DNA of 64,000 nucleotides. Source: Deltaproteobacteria bacterium. Lineage in GTDB: Bacteria > Desulfobacterota > Syntrophobacteria > Syntrophobacterales > Syntrophobacteraceae. Every line of letters starts with the position of its first letter. Position 1 is the stretch's first letter. Shown here one piece after another: positions 35,466 through 43,843 of the stretch. Where the stretch lies: assembly GCA_021780695.1 (NCBI GenBank), contig JAJXYD010000025.1:62001-126000 (forward strand). Direction: 5' to 3'. The notes under the pieces are model-generated. The model saw only the letters and a program-made list of their open reading frames with translations. It was not told the origin of the DNA and made no database searches. The position numbers and the translations under genes are program-made.

Positions 35466-35481
35466 TGCAACGAAGGTGCCA
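35466..35481 (-). promoter_or_regulatory. Sigma-54 promoter of the flgF-to-flgL operon
   Basis: On the minus strand, TGGCACCTTCGTTGCA: GG at -24, GC at -12, exact spacing and full match to TGGCAC-N5-TTGCA. Initiation would fall about 18-20 bp before the flgF start, just ahead of its ribosome site. RpoN control of rod, ring and hook genes is known in polar-flagellate bacteria. Confidence 0.85.
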
Positions 35482-35794
35482 GCTGGACGATCTCTTTAGA
35501 TGCCGGTTGGAAGCCATCTGCGACACTCTTAATTTTCTTTGGGTCCAGGAAAATTTTGCCGCCAAAGGCTAAACTGCGTGCTTATTTTCTGACAAAAAGG
35601 CTGCACAGGAGGTTGACGGTCACAGGGTCAGCCAAGCCATGCCAATGCCTGCCCTAAAGGCAGAGCAGGTGTCTTTCCATGTTCAACGGCAATGACTATT
35701 TTACGATGCGTGGTTAGATTTAAACTCTTATAGGGATGCTACTATACGATTCGGCCCTGCATCAATCCCTCAAAAAAGGGAGAAACGAGGAATG
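35482..35794. other. Divergent intergenic region, flgF and RRM protein
   Basis: About 310 bp. An enhancer site for a sigma-54 activator would be expected here, but no dyad was fixed. AT-rich sequence at 35707-35760 (for example TTAGATTTAAACTCTTATAG...CTACTATACG) may hold the promoter of the RRM gene, but a -35/-10 pair is not clear. Confidence 0.3.
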
Positions 35795-36199
35795 ATGAAC
35801 ATCTATGTAGGTAATTTGTCTGCCAAGACCAGCGAGCAGGAATTGCGCGAAGCTTTCGAAAACTTCGGGGAAGTCGATTCCGCAAAGATTATCAAGGACA
35901 ACTTCACCGGGAAATCCAGAGGCTTCGGTTTTGTCGTGATGCCCAGCCAGGAGCAGGCGCAGGCCGCAATTGAGGGATTAAACGGAAAGGAATTGGAGGG
36001 CTCGACCCTTACGGTAAACGAGGCAAAACCGCGTGAAAACCGTGGGGGGGGCAGACCCGGAGGCGGCAGAGGTCCGGGAGGCGGAGGCCGCCCGGGGGGG
36101 GGTGGTTTTGGCGGAGGCAGGGACCGACGCGGGGGCCCCGGTGGGGGACATGGGGGCGGTCACGGAGGAGGCGGCGGCGGAGGTCGACGCTCATACTAA
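35795..36199 (+). CDS. Glycine-rich RRM RNA-binding protein
   Basis: 134 residues (a second ATG at 35792 adds one). A single RRM: RNP2 IYVGNL at the N terminus and RNP1 KSRGFGFV at about 40-47, with the beta-4 edge STLTVNEAKPR near 76-86. The last ~50 residues are almost only Gly, Arg and Pro (RGGGRPGGGRGPGGGG type). Bacterial RRM proteins of this kind bind single-stranded RNA and are often cold-induced. The Gly/Arg tail is low-complexity and may promote RNA condensation. GAGG lies before the start. Unlike its neighbours it is on the plus strand, so it interrupts the flagellar block. Confidence 0.9.
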   Translation: MNIYVGNLSAKTSEQELREAFENFGEVDSAKIIKDNFTGKSRGFGFVVMPSQEQAQAAIEGLNGKELEGSTLTVNEAKPRENRGGGRPGGGRGPGGGGRPGGGGFGGGRDRRGGPGGGHGGGHGGGGGGGRRSY

Positions 36200-36323
36200 A
36201 GGCAACCTGGACAGGATTAAAGGTCAAAAGAAGTTTTGCACTGGTTTAAGCCTGAGATCCTGTCAAATTTTTTCTTCCCGTTCCACGCTAAAGATCAAAA
36301 GCCTGACAGGCTGAAGGGGATTT

Positions 36324-36379
36324 GCGGGGTTAAAGCTCCAAAAGAGTTTTTGCCCCGCTTGTTTGCTGTAATCCTGCCG
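36324..36379 (+). terminator. Terminator after the RRM gene
   Basis: GCGGGG (36324-36329) pairs with CCCCGC (36353-36358), with an inner CTC/GAG stem. A second fold GCCCCG...CCGGGC ends in TTTTTTT at about 36380. Together they end plus-strand transcription before the convergent DUF2802-like gene. The 3' UTR is about 130 nt. Confidence 0.6.
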
Positions 36380-36416
36380 GGCTTTTTTTATTAGTAAGCC
36401 GCGAAATTATGTAGCC

Positions 36417-36911
36417 TCAGGAAGCGATTTTGCGCAGATTGAGGATAAGCTCGATTTCTCCTATGGGTCTTTTGAGCAGTTTGGCTATCTCGGAGGCCGG
36501 CAGGCCCTTGCGGGCCAGGGCGATCACTTTCTGCTGATCGGAGGGATGGGATTGGGGCTTGGAGTTTGAAGAATGTCGGGCAGCGGCCTTGTCGGCTTCC
36601 ACACTCGAAAGCCGTTCGAGGCGGGCGCAGAGTTTTTGGCCTTCCTGAATGCGTTCGTCCAGTTGAGATGTTATCTTTTGGAGCAGTTCCTGTCTTTCTT
36701 GAAGATTAGCCTCAAATTTGCGCGATATCTCGGCGGTTTCGGCCATAATTTTTTCCAAAGACGCTACCAACGTCTCGTCGTTTTGGGACACTTTCGCCCT
36801 CTTTACCTGAAACAGGGCCCCAAGCAACCCCAGGATTATCACGTCTATCCCGATTTGCAATATGGCGTTAAAGGAAGTTCGTGTTTCCAATAGATTCAGA
36901 AAAGACTGCAT
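36417..36911 (-). CDS. Membrane-anchored coiled-coil protein, DUF2802-like
   Basis: 164 residues. One transmembrane helix near the N terminus (FNAILQIGIDVIILGLLGALF, about 14-34), a coiled coil (~45-105), then a C-terminal HTH-like segment KVIALARKGLPASEIAKLLKRPIGEIELILNLRK (~128-161). That end matches the DUF2802 type found in flagellar/chemotaxis clusters of Gram-negative bacteria, where its role is not established. Last gene of the long export/regulator operon, 12 bp after the FliL-like gene. A cytosolic domain tethered at the membrane suggests a basal-body or pole-linked function (inference). Confidence 0.65.
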   Translation of the reverse strand: MQSFLNLLETRTSFNAILQIGIDVIILGLLGALFQVKRAKVSQNDETLVASLEKIMAETAEISRKFEANLQERQELLQKITSQLDERIQEGQKLCARLERLSSVEADKAAARHSSNSKPQSHPSDQQKVIALARKGLPASEIAKLLKRPIGEIELILNLRKIAS

Positions 36912-36923
36912 GGCGGCATCTCT

Positions 36924-37499
36924 TTAGAGGTTTTCAAGCTGAGTCAACCGGATTCTATCCGGACAAATCCGGGGCAGATTACCCCTGAGATAGTCGAGCA
37001 GATTTTTGGCAAAAACGGAATCCCAGGCTTTGAGAGTATTGTTGGCCGCATTCTGACTGAGCAAAAAATTATAAACGGCCTGCCGGAAAATGACGGTATG
37101 TTTCTGAAAATCCTTATATTTGGCCAGGCTGTTGAAGCCGGCCTCCATCCGCAAGGCGGTAACCATCTCTTGGCCCTGCACCTTATAGGTTATTAGAAAA
37201 TCGAGCATTTCCCGCTCATTGAGAAGAGGGACAGGACGAGTAATGGTTGTTAAGTATTTTCCCGCAGGCTTGGGAATTTGTGGTGGAGCTTTTTTGGATC
37301 TGACATAGAGGACCACAGCGCCCAGCAGAAGACACACAAGCAGGGAACTGCCAACAGTAACGACCCAGAACAGGGAGGACAGGCGTGTTTTTGGGGCTCT
37401 TGCGCTCTGCTGATTTGAGGCTAGCCCGGCATCGAGCTCATTTTGACCATTTTCCCCAGCCTCAAGACTTTCGTCCTGCACTTCGTTTTTCTCTTTCAT
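36924..37499 (-). CDS. FliL-like single-pass membrane protein
   Basis: 191 residues: an acidic cytosolic N-terminus (~1-40), a transmembrane helix (LFWVVTVGSSLLVCLLLGAVVLYV, about 43-66) and a periplasmic domain. In that domain the spacing FRQAVYNFLLSQNAANNTLKAWDSVFAKNLLDYLRGNLP recalls the FliL C-terminal 'lrdail..Ls...g...lr..ll..iN..L' block, though identity is low. A genuine fliL is at 47558-48016, so this would be a second copy. FliL rings surround the stator; a paralogue could form a different ring. It is directly downstream of fliA and upstream of the DUF2802-like gene. Confidence 0.5.
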   Translation of the reverse strand: MKEKNEVQDESLEAGENGQNELDAGLASNQQSARAPKTRLSSLFWVVTVGSSLLVCLLLGAVVLYVRSKKAPPQIPKPAGKYLTTITRPVPLLNEREMLDFLITYKVQGQEMVTALRMEAGFNSLAKYKDFQKHTVIFRQAVYNFLLSQNAANNTLKAWDSVFAKNLLDYLRGNLPRICPDRIRLTQLENL

Positions 37500-37535
37500 C
37501 GGTTTTCCTTCGGGCTGGCCTGCCCGCCCCCTCAG

Positions 37536-38369
37536 CTACCGAAGACGATTGTTTCGAGCCTGAAGGGATCGGAATTCATTTTGAACGAATTCGGGCATAT
37601 CGTCGGCTTTTAGTTTTTTAGCCAGCTTAACCTTTAGCTTGAGCATCGCCTTAGTGTGGATCTGGGAGATTCTGGACTCCGTGTAGCCAAGGGCCAGCCC
37701 GATTTCCTTCATGGTCAGCTCTTCATAGTAATAAAGGGAGAGAACCAGCTGCTCTTTTTCGGGCAGACCCGTAATGGCCTCAGCCAGATGAGTACGTATT
37801 TCTTCCCTGTAGGCGCAATTGAAAAGTTCTTCGGAATCCGAGGAGAGCATATTGGACTCTCTGTTTTCATGAATGATGTCGTGGATGTTTTCAGGAAGAA
37901 AGGAGATCCCCTTAATTTCATCGAGCAGCTTGTGGTATTCATTCATGCCAATGTTTAGCTCCTGCGCGATTTCCTCCTTGGAGGGGTCCCGCCCCAGTCT
38001 TTGCTCCAGGCTTACGCAAGTTTTTTCAATAACGCTGCTCTTCTGGCGAAGGGATCTCGGGATCCAGTCCATGGAGCGAATCTCATCGAGCATGGCCCCT
38101 TTTATGCGTATTTTGGCATAGTGTTCGAAGGGAATGCCCTGAGCGGAGTCAAATTTTTCGATGGCGTCGATCAACCCCAGTACCCCCGCGCTTATGAGAT
38201 CTTCGACGGCGATATGGTCAGGCAGTCTGGAGATGAGTCTAAAGGCGATGAACTTAACCAGGTCGCCATGCTCCATAACTGCCTTGTCCCTTTCGCTCAG
38301 TCTTGCCTGAGGATCGGCGGGGACACCCTCATAAGGATTTTTTTTAAGCGTACACATACTCTGTTGCAT
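37536..38369 (-). CDS. fliA: Flagellar sigma factor FliA (sigma-28)
   Basis: 277 residues, FliA/WhiG type. Region 2 DLVKFIAFRLISRLPDHIAVEDLISAGVLGLIDAIEKFD (~36-74) and AKIRIKGAMLDEIRSMDWIPRSLRQK; region 4 LPEKEQLVLSLYYYEELTMKEIGLALGYTESRISQIHTKAMLKLK (~210-255). It directs late class genes such as flagellin, none of which is in the window. No flgM (anti-sigma) gene is seen. It lies after flhG, the usual order in polar flagellates. Confidence 0.95.
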   Translation of the reverse strand: MQQSMCTLKKNPYEGVPADPQARLSERDKAVMEHGDLVKFIAFRLISRLPDHIAVEDLISAGVLGLIDAIEKFDSAQGIPFEHYAKIRIKGAMLDEIRSMDWIPRSLRQKSSVIEKTCVSLEQRLGRDPSKEEIAQELNIGMNEYHKLLDEIKGISFLPENIHDIIHENRESNMLSSDSEELFNCAYREEIRTHLAEAITGLPEKEQLVLSLYYYEELTMKEIGLALGYTESRISQIHTKAMLKLKVKLAKKLKADDMPEFVQNEFRSLQARNNRLR

Positions 38370-38388
38370 AGGGGATCATCTCCTTGCT

Positions 38389-39273
38389 CTAAACGTTGAG
38401 GAGACGTTTCCAAAAAAACTGAATCGTTCCCTGATTGACATTGGGGCGAGTCCTGCAAATGGTCTCAGCCACCTGGCGGAAAGCCCTGGATGCCGGAGCA
38501 TCGGGAAAAGCCTCTAAAAGGGGTCTTTGCTGGAGCACAGACCTTGTTACCGCCGTATCGTGGGGGATAGTGCCAAGGTAGTCCAGGGAGAGTCCGTCCA
38601 GGAAGTGGTCGGCGACCTTGCTCAGTTTTGCAAAAATCATTTTCCCCATGGCTTCTCCCGAGGCCGAGTTGACCAGGATACGGAAGTTGCGCTCGCCGTG
38701 TTTGGAATAGAGCACCTTGATAAGAGCATAGGCATCGGTTAGCGAGGTCGGCTCCGGAGTAACGACGATGATCCTTTCGTTTGCGGCCAGGTTAAAATAG
38801 AGCACCGTATCCGAGATACCCGCCCCCGTGTCGATGATCAGCATATCGATATCGGTTTCAAGTCCGTCGAGCAATTCGAGGAAAAGAATCTTTTGATCGT
38901 CGGTAAGCCTTGTGAGTTCCTGGACCCCTGAACTGGCAGGCATTATTCTGACTCCGCCAGGGCCTTCGATGACAACATCCTCAAGTTTTTTCTGTCCGTT
39001 CAGCACATGGCTCATATTGTACTTGGGGGTCAGCCCCAGCAGCACGTCAATATTGGCAAGCCCAAGATCGGCGTCCAATATGAGCGCCCGGTACCCCAGG
39101 CGGCACATGGCGATGGAAAGATTTATGACCACATTGCTTTTGCCCACCCCACCCTTGCCGCTGCTAACCGTCATTACCCTCACAGGTTTTTGAAACGTGG
39201 AGGCAGCTTCGGGAATCCCGCCCTCGACATCCCCGTAGATATCCTTTTTTCTGAGTCCACCCGCCTGATCCAT
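38389..39273 (-). CDS. flhG: FlhG (MinD-like flagellar number regulator)
   Basis: 294 residues. Deviant Walker A GKGGVGKSN at 39-47, DADLGLANIDVLLG (~72-85), DTGAGISDTV (~147) and TPEPTSLTDAYALIK are ParA/MinD-type ATPase motifs. The PEPTSLTDAYALIK segment and position beside flhF mark FlhG (YlxH). It restrains flagellum number by acting on FlhF and, in some species, on the sigma-54 activator. A short N-terminal region (1-28) before the fold may carry the FlhF-activating motif. Confidence 0.94.
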   Translation of the reverse strand: MDQAGGLRKKDIYGDVEGGIPEAASTFQKPVRVMTVSSGKGGVGKSNVVINLSIAMCRLGYRALILDADLGLANIDVLLGLTPKYNMSHVLNGQKKLEDVVIEGPGGVRIMPASSGVQELTRLTDDQKILFLELLDGLETDIDMLIIDTGAGISDTVLYFNLAANERIIVVTPEPTSLTDAYALIKVLYSKHGERNFRILVNSASGEAMGKMIFAKLSKVADHFLDGLSLDYLGTIPHDTAVTRSVLQQRPLLEAFPDAPASRAFRQVAETICRTRPNVNQGTIQFFWKRLLNV

Positions 39274-39284
39274 CTTTTCTCCCC

Positions 39285-40370
39285 TTAAGCTGCCTGGTTC
39301 CCGACCGGGAGCAGGAAAGACAGCAGTTTCTTCTGAGTAGCCGGTTCAATATCTTCCGGAACCCGCTGCCCTGTCCCCAGATAGGCAACCGGGTAGTTGA
39401 ACCTCACCAACTGGTTGACAATGCAGCCGTGGTGAATTGTTTCGTCGAGTTTTGTAAAAATTAAACTATTGATGTCGATATCCCTGAAGTGGATTATAGT
39501 CTGCTGCAGGTCTTCATCTTTTGCCGTGGCGCTGAGAACGAGAAAATGGGAAAACCTGCGGCGGCCGTCAAAAAGTGAACGCAAATGGTTCACATGGTCG
39601 GGATCGAGGTAGTTTTTCCCGGTTGTGTCCACCAGCACGGCGTCACAATGGCTCAAATCCTCCAGAGCGGTGTGCAGTTCGGATTTGCTTTGAGCAACGT
39701 AGAAGGGCACTTCCAGAATTTGAGCGTAAGTCTTTAGCTGTTCGACCGCGCCGATACGATAGGTATCCAGCGATATAACGGCCAGTTCAATGCGGCGCTT
39801 GATTTTTAGATGAGCAGCAAGCTTTGCCAGGGTCGTGGTTTTCCCAACGCCGGTAGGTCCCACGAAAGTGTAGACCGAAGGGCCGCTTGCATCGGAAATG
39901 GCCCTAAAGGGGCTGGCGCAATTGATCTTAGTGACCAGCCGTTTACAGAAGGCGTTAAAAATTGTGGCCCTCCCGGCGGTTTCTCCATCCAGGTCCGACA
40001 GGGCTTTATTGAGGAGAATAAACACCTGTTTTTCGTCAAGGCCTTTAGCCAGAAGCGAATGATAGAGTTCGGCAAGGGGTCTGTTGGTTCGCAGTTGGGT
40101 CAACTGATCCTTCGAAGAGATAAGAAGTGAGAGAAAGCTTTTTATCTCCTGGATATCATCGATGACTTTGGAGGAGGCGCAATCGGCCGCGGGTTTTGCC
40201 TCATCGGGCACTGTCAGAGGTTCCCGGGCCGCGCTTATCTCCGTCCACGACTCCGTGGGACCGGCGCTGACCTTCCTGGTGCTCAATATAATGGCTTCGG
40301 GCCCCAGTTCCCTTTTAACCTGGGCCAGAGCCAGTTCCATTGTCGGGGCTGAAAAGGTCTTAACTTGCAT
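39285..40370 (-). CDS. flhF: SRP-type GTPase FlhF
   Basis: 361 residues. N-terminal MQVKTFSAPTMELALAQVKRELGPEAIILSTRKV is the FlhF B-domain start, then a helical N domain (~95-150) and the GTPase G domain: GPTGVGKTTT (171-180), DTYRIGAVEQLKTYA, DTTGKNYLD (usually DTAG) and TKLDE near 310. It sets flagellar position, often at the pole. Its start overlaps the flhA end by 11 nt, so the two are coupled. Confidence 0.95.
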   Translation of the reverse strand: MQVKTFSAPTMELALAQVKRELGPEAIILSTRKVSAGPTESWTEISAAREPLTVPDEAKPAADCASSKVIDDIQEIKSFLSLLISSKDQLTQLRTNRPLAELYHSLLAKGLDEKQVFILLNKALSDLDGETAGRATIFNAFCKRLVTKINCASPFRAISDASGPSVYTFVGPTGVGKTTTLAKLAAHLKIKRRIELAVISLDTYRIGAVEQLKTYAQILEVPFYVAQSKSELHTALEDLSHCDAVLVDTTGKNYLDPDHVNHLRSLFDGRRRFSHFLVLSATAKDEDLQQTIIHFRDIDINSLIFTKLDETIHHGCIVNQLVRFNYPVAYLGTGQRVPEDIEPATQKKLLSFLLPVGNQAA

Positions 40371-42465
40371 GGTCCATCCTGATTATGCCCACCGAACGAA
40401 TTTCGAGCGTATTGCTCAATTCGCTATGGCTGATAACTGCCACATCGGGTAAGAATCTTTCCAGAAGCTTCTTTAAATGTCGTCTTATCACCGGGGAACA
40501 GAGCAAAACCGGGCGGTGGCCAAGACTTATCGCCCGTTTCACCTCATCGCTCGTAGCCTGTATAAACTGCTGAAGAAATCCGGGATCGAGGCTCAAAAAG
40601 CTGCCGTGGTCGGATTTTTGGATACCGCGAGAAAGTCTTTCTTCAACAGATTGCGGGAGCGAAAGCACAGGGAATTTTTGATCCTCGGTTTCATAAGGCC
40701 TCGTAATGGTCCGAGCCAGGGCTTGACGAACATATTCGGTTAGAACATCCGGGTCCTTTGTGACCGCGCCGTAATCGGCCAAAGTCTCGCAGATGGTCTG
40801 GAGGTCTCGCACGGTCACGCCTTCGCGCACGAGATTCTGAAGCACTTTTTGTATTATGCCCGGCGACAGAAGGTTGGGCACCAACTCATCGACGAGCTTT
40901 GGCTGATGGAGCGCCAGGTTATCGATTAACTGCTGTACGGTCTGCCGGGTAAGCATCTGGTCGGCGTATTTTTTGAACAGCTCGGTCAAGTGGGTGGCCA
41001 CAACCGTGGAAGGGTCTATCACGGTGTAGCCGGCCCTGGAGGCTTCCTCGCGCCTGTTTTCCGGAATCCACACAGCGGGCAGATCGAAAGCGGGGTCTCT
41101 GGTCGGAACACCTTTTAATTCCACCTGGTTCTCCCCGGTGCTGAGGGCAAGGTAGTGGCCTACCATAATTTCGCCCTTACCCACGGGGTTGCCTTTTAAG
41201 AGCAGCTTGTATTCGGAGGGCTTCAACTGCAGGTTGTCCCTTACGTGAAGCGAGGGAACCACTATGCCGTATTCGACACCGAGTTGCTGGCGTATGGCCT
41301 TTATGCGCTGCAGCAAATCGCCGTTGTGGGATTCGTCGACCAGAGGAATGAGTCCGTAGCCAAGTTCGAGTTCCAACACGTCGAGCAGGGGAGGCATGTC
41401 CGACTTGGGCCCCGGTTTTTTAGCGGGGTCCTGTTCGGCGGGTTGGGGTTTATTGAGCTCCTCCCGGCGCTTTTTGGCAATCTGGCGACCCAGCAAAAAC
41501 ATGGTCGATCCGACCAAAATGAGCGGTATTGCCGGAAAACCCGGAACGATAGCCAGGAAGAGCAGCATGGAGCCGGTAATGTGAAGCGGTCTTGGGTGCA
41601 TGCTGAACGCTTTTGCGAATGCCTTGCCCATGCCCATTTCATTTGCCGCCCGGCTAACCAGGATTCCAGCCGAAGAGGAAATAACCAGCGAGGGGATCTG
41701 TTCTACCAGTCCATCGCCCACGGCCAGCAGGGTATAGACATGAAGGGCCTCGGACAGGGGCATGCCCTTTTGCAATACGCCTATGGCCAGTCCGCCAAGA
41801 ACGTTTATGATAGCGATAAGAACACCCGCAATCGCGTCCCCGCGCACGAACTTACTCGCGCCGTCCATGGTGCCGTAGAAATCGGCTTCCTGGCGGATCG
41901 TATCGCGCCGCATCCGGGCCTGCTGCTCGTTTATAAGACCGGTGTTCAGATCGGCGTCGATACTCATCTGTTTACCGGGCATGGCGTCCAGGGTAAACCT
42001 TGCGGCAACCTCCGAGATGCGCTCGGTACCCTTGGTAATGACCATGAAATTTACGATCAGCAGTATTATGAATATGACGAAACCAACCACATAATTGCCG
42101 CCGACAACGAAATTGCCAAAAGCGTGAATGACCAGCCCCGCGGCCTCGGGCCCCTGATCGCCATGGAGCAGGACAAGCCTTGTAGCGGCCACGGCCAGGG
42201 AGATGCGAAAAAGGGTTGTAACCAAAAGCAGTGAAGGAAAAATGGCGAAGTCCAGAGGCTTTAGACTATATACGGCGGTCAGCAAGATAACGAACGCCAC
42301 GGAAATATTGACAATTAGGAGCACGTCAAGAAATGAGCTGGGAAGGGGCAAAAGCATGACGGAGAGGATGGCCACCAGTCCGATTCCAAGCAGGGCGTTT
42401 CCATCGGACATCATCTTCAGGCGCTCTTTCAAAAGACTCTGTGGGGGGCCGGATTTATTATCCAT
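40360..42465 (-). CDS. flhA: Flagellar export gate protein FlhA
   Basis: 701 residues from ATG 42465, which overlaps the flhB end by 8 nt. About eight N-terminal transmembrane segments (to ~320) with the FHIPEP-type signature in the cytoplasmic loop (KGTERISEVAARFTLDAMPGKQMSIDADLNTGLI, about 155-190), then the cytosolic domain that docks chaperone-cargo complexes. Part of the export gate with FlhB and FliPQR. Confidence 0.97.
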   Translation of the reverse strand: MDNKSGPPQSLLKERLKMMSDGNALLGIGLVAILSVMLLPLPSSFLDVLLIVNISVAFVILLTAVYSLKPLDFAIFPSLLLVTTLFRISLAVAATRLVLLHGDQGPEAAGLVIHAFGNFVVGGNYVVGFVIFIILLIVNFMVITKGTERISEVAARFTLDAMPGKQMSIDADLNTGLINEQQARMRRDTIRQEADFYGTMDGASKFVRGDAIAGVLIAIINVLGGLAIGVLQKGMPLSEALHVYTLLAVGDGLVEQIPSLVISSSAGILVSRAANEMGMGKAFAKAFSMHPRPLHITGSMLLFLAIVPGFPAIPLILVGSTMFLLGRQIAKKRREELNKPQPAEQDPAKKPGPKSDMPPLLDVLELELGYGLIPLVDESHNGDLLQRIKAIRQQLGVEYGIVVPSLHVRDNLQLKPSEYKLLLKGNPVGKGEIMVGHYLALSTGENQVELKGVPTRDPAFDLPAVWIPENRREEASRAGYTVIDPSTVVATHLTELFKKYADQMLTRQTVQQLIDNLALHQPKLVDELVPNLLSPGIIQKVLQNLVREGVTVRDLQTICETLADYGAVTKDPDVLTEYVRQALARTITRPYETEDQKFPVLSLPQSVEERLSRGIQKSDHGSFLSLDPGFLQQFIQATSDEVKRAISLGHRPVLLCSPVIRRHLKKLLERFLPDVAVISHSELSNTLEIRSVGIIRMDHAS

Positions 42466-43528
42466 ACTGCTTCCGCTGCTTTTGCTGAAAGATATAAGCC
42501 AAAATCTTCGCCACTGCCTTATAAAGCTCGGTGGGGATAATTTCATCGAGCTTTACCTGTTTATACAAGGCACGTGCCAAAGGAGGATTGCACACTATGG
42601 AAACACCGTGTTTCCTGCCGGCATCGATGATTTTAAAGGCCAGAAAGTCAACCCCCTTTGCAACCACCACCGGAGCTTCCATGCCCTTCTCATAGTGCAG
42701 CGCCACGGCAAAATGAGTTGGATTGGTAACGATCACGGTTGCCTTTTTAACTTTGGAAAGCATGCGCATTCTGGCAATCGCTCTTTGAAGGGAGCGGATT
42801 TTCCCCTTGATCTGCGGATTACCTTCGCTTTGTTTGCTCTCTTCCTTGACTTCCTGTTTTGTCATTTTGAGATCTTTTTTGGTCTGCCAATTCTGGTATA
42901 AGAGGTCGAGGATGGCGACAAGGAGCATGTAGCCAATGACCCTGAAGAGGATCTTCAGGGCGAACCGTCCAATAAAGCTCAAAAATTGCGGTACATCCAA
43001 CCAGAACAATCCAGCCAAAACTCTGCGTTCGGGCCATACGACCGAGTAGACGGCATAGAAAACTATCGTCACTTTGAGAATGGATTTAATGAGCTCATTT
43101 AGAGATCTTAGCGAGAACATTCTTTTGAAGCCGCCAAGGGGATTGATGTTGGTAAAGCTGATGTGCCAGGCCTCGAAAGAGAACAAGAACCCCTTTAATT
43201 GAACGAGGTTCAAAACAATCGATACTGTCATGAGGGAAAGTACGATGGGGGCAATCATGGATAAAAAGAGGAGCATGAGGTGGAGAAAAAAGCCGGGGGT
43301 GTCAAAAATCGCCGAATGCGTAAAAGCCCCCTTTGACCACACGTATCCGACGATCTGCGCGAAGTTGGCGAAGATATGATTGCGGGATAAATAGACTGCC
43401 ACCCCGCCGGTTAAAAGGACGCTAACGGAGGTAAGATCCCGGCTTTTTGGGATCTGCCCCTTGGAACGGGCTTCCTGGAGCCGTTTACCGGAGGGCGCCT
43501 CTGTTTTATCCTGGCTTCCCTGCGCCAA
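42458..43528 (-). CDS. flhB: Flagellar export switch protein FlhB
   Basis: 356 residues, starting at TTG 43528. N-terminal DKTEAPSGKRLQEARSKGQIPKSRDL, four membrane segments, and the autocleavage site NPTH at 269-272 in VIVTNPTHFAVALHYE. Cleavage between Asn and Pro, together with FliK, switches export from rod/hook to filament subunits. The ribosome site is weak, perhaps because of the upstream 315-bp gap. Confidence 0.96.
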   Translation of the reverse strand: MAQGSQDKTEAPSGKRLQEARSKGQIPKSRDLTSVSVLLTGGVAVYLSRNHIFANFAQIVGYVWSKGAFTHSAIFDTPGFFLHLMLLFLSMIAPIVLSLMTVSIVLNLVQLKGFLFSFEAWHISFTNINPLGGFKRMFSLRSLNELIKSILKVTIVFYAVYSVVWPERRVLAGLFWLDVPQFLSFIGRFALKILFRVIGYMLLVAILDLLYQNWQTKKDLKMTKQEVKEESKQSEGNPQIKGKIRSLQRAIARMRMLSKVKKATVIVTNPTHFAVALHYEKGMEAPVVVAKGVDFLAFKIIDAGRKHGVSIVCNPPLARALYKQVKLDEIIPTELYKAVAKILAYIFQQKQRKQYG

Positions 43529-43843
43529 TTTGCCGCTCTTTCATTTGTTAGAGTTTATAATTGGAAGCCCTATAGTTCGGGCGCCCTCCGGAGACTGGCG
43601 TTATCGATGTCAATTTATTGGCCCGTATTGGAGGCTGGTTTGGCCTCGCCCGTTGGCGATGCGCAAACCGTTCCAATTGTGCCCCCTGCTAAACTCTGTG
43701 CGATTAAATAACCGATATCCCCCCTTTTCCCCTCCGGGTCCAACAGGCCTATCGTGGACCCGGAGCGAGGGAGCCGACCGCGATATGCCGCCCCTTCCAG
43801 GCGGATGCCCATGCGGCTCTTTTTTCGGGGGGCTCAGGATTCT
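43529..43843. other. Gap between fliR and flhB with a perfect inverted repeat
   Basis: Within an otherwise packed operon there are 315 bp between fliR and flhB. CTCCGGGTCCA (43732-43742) and TGGACCCGGAG (43755-43765) form an 11-bp perfect stem around a 12-nt loop. No T tract follows on either strand, so it is more likely an RNA processing or stability hairpin, or a protein site, than a terminator. A 65-codon minus-strand frame (43615-43812) runs through the stem, has no clear product, and is probably not a gene. Confidence 0.45.

Noticed and set aside
41245..42234. A 329-codon plus-strand frame opposite flhA
   Set aside because: Antisense shadow of a fully conserved gene; no family resemblance.
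43615..43812. A 65-codon minus-strand frame in the fliR-flhB gap
   Set aside because: In the right orientation but contains an 11-bp perfect inverted repeat, lacks a good ribosome site and matches no known flagellar protein.
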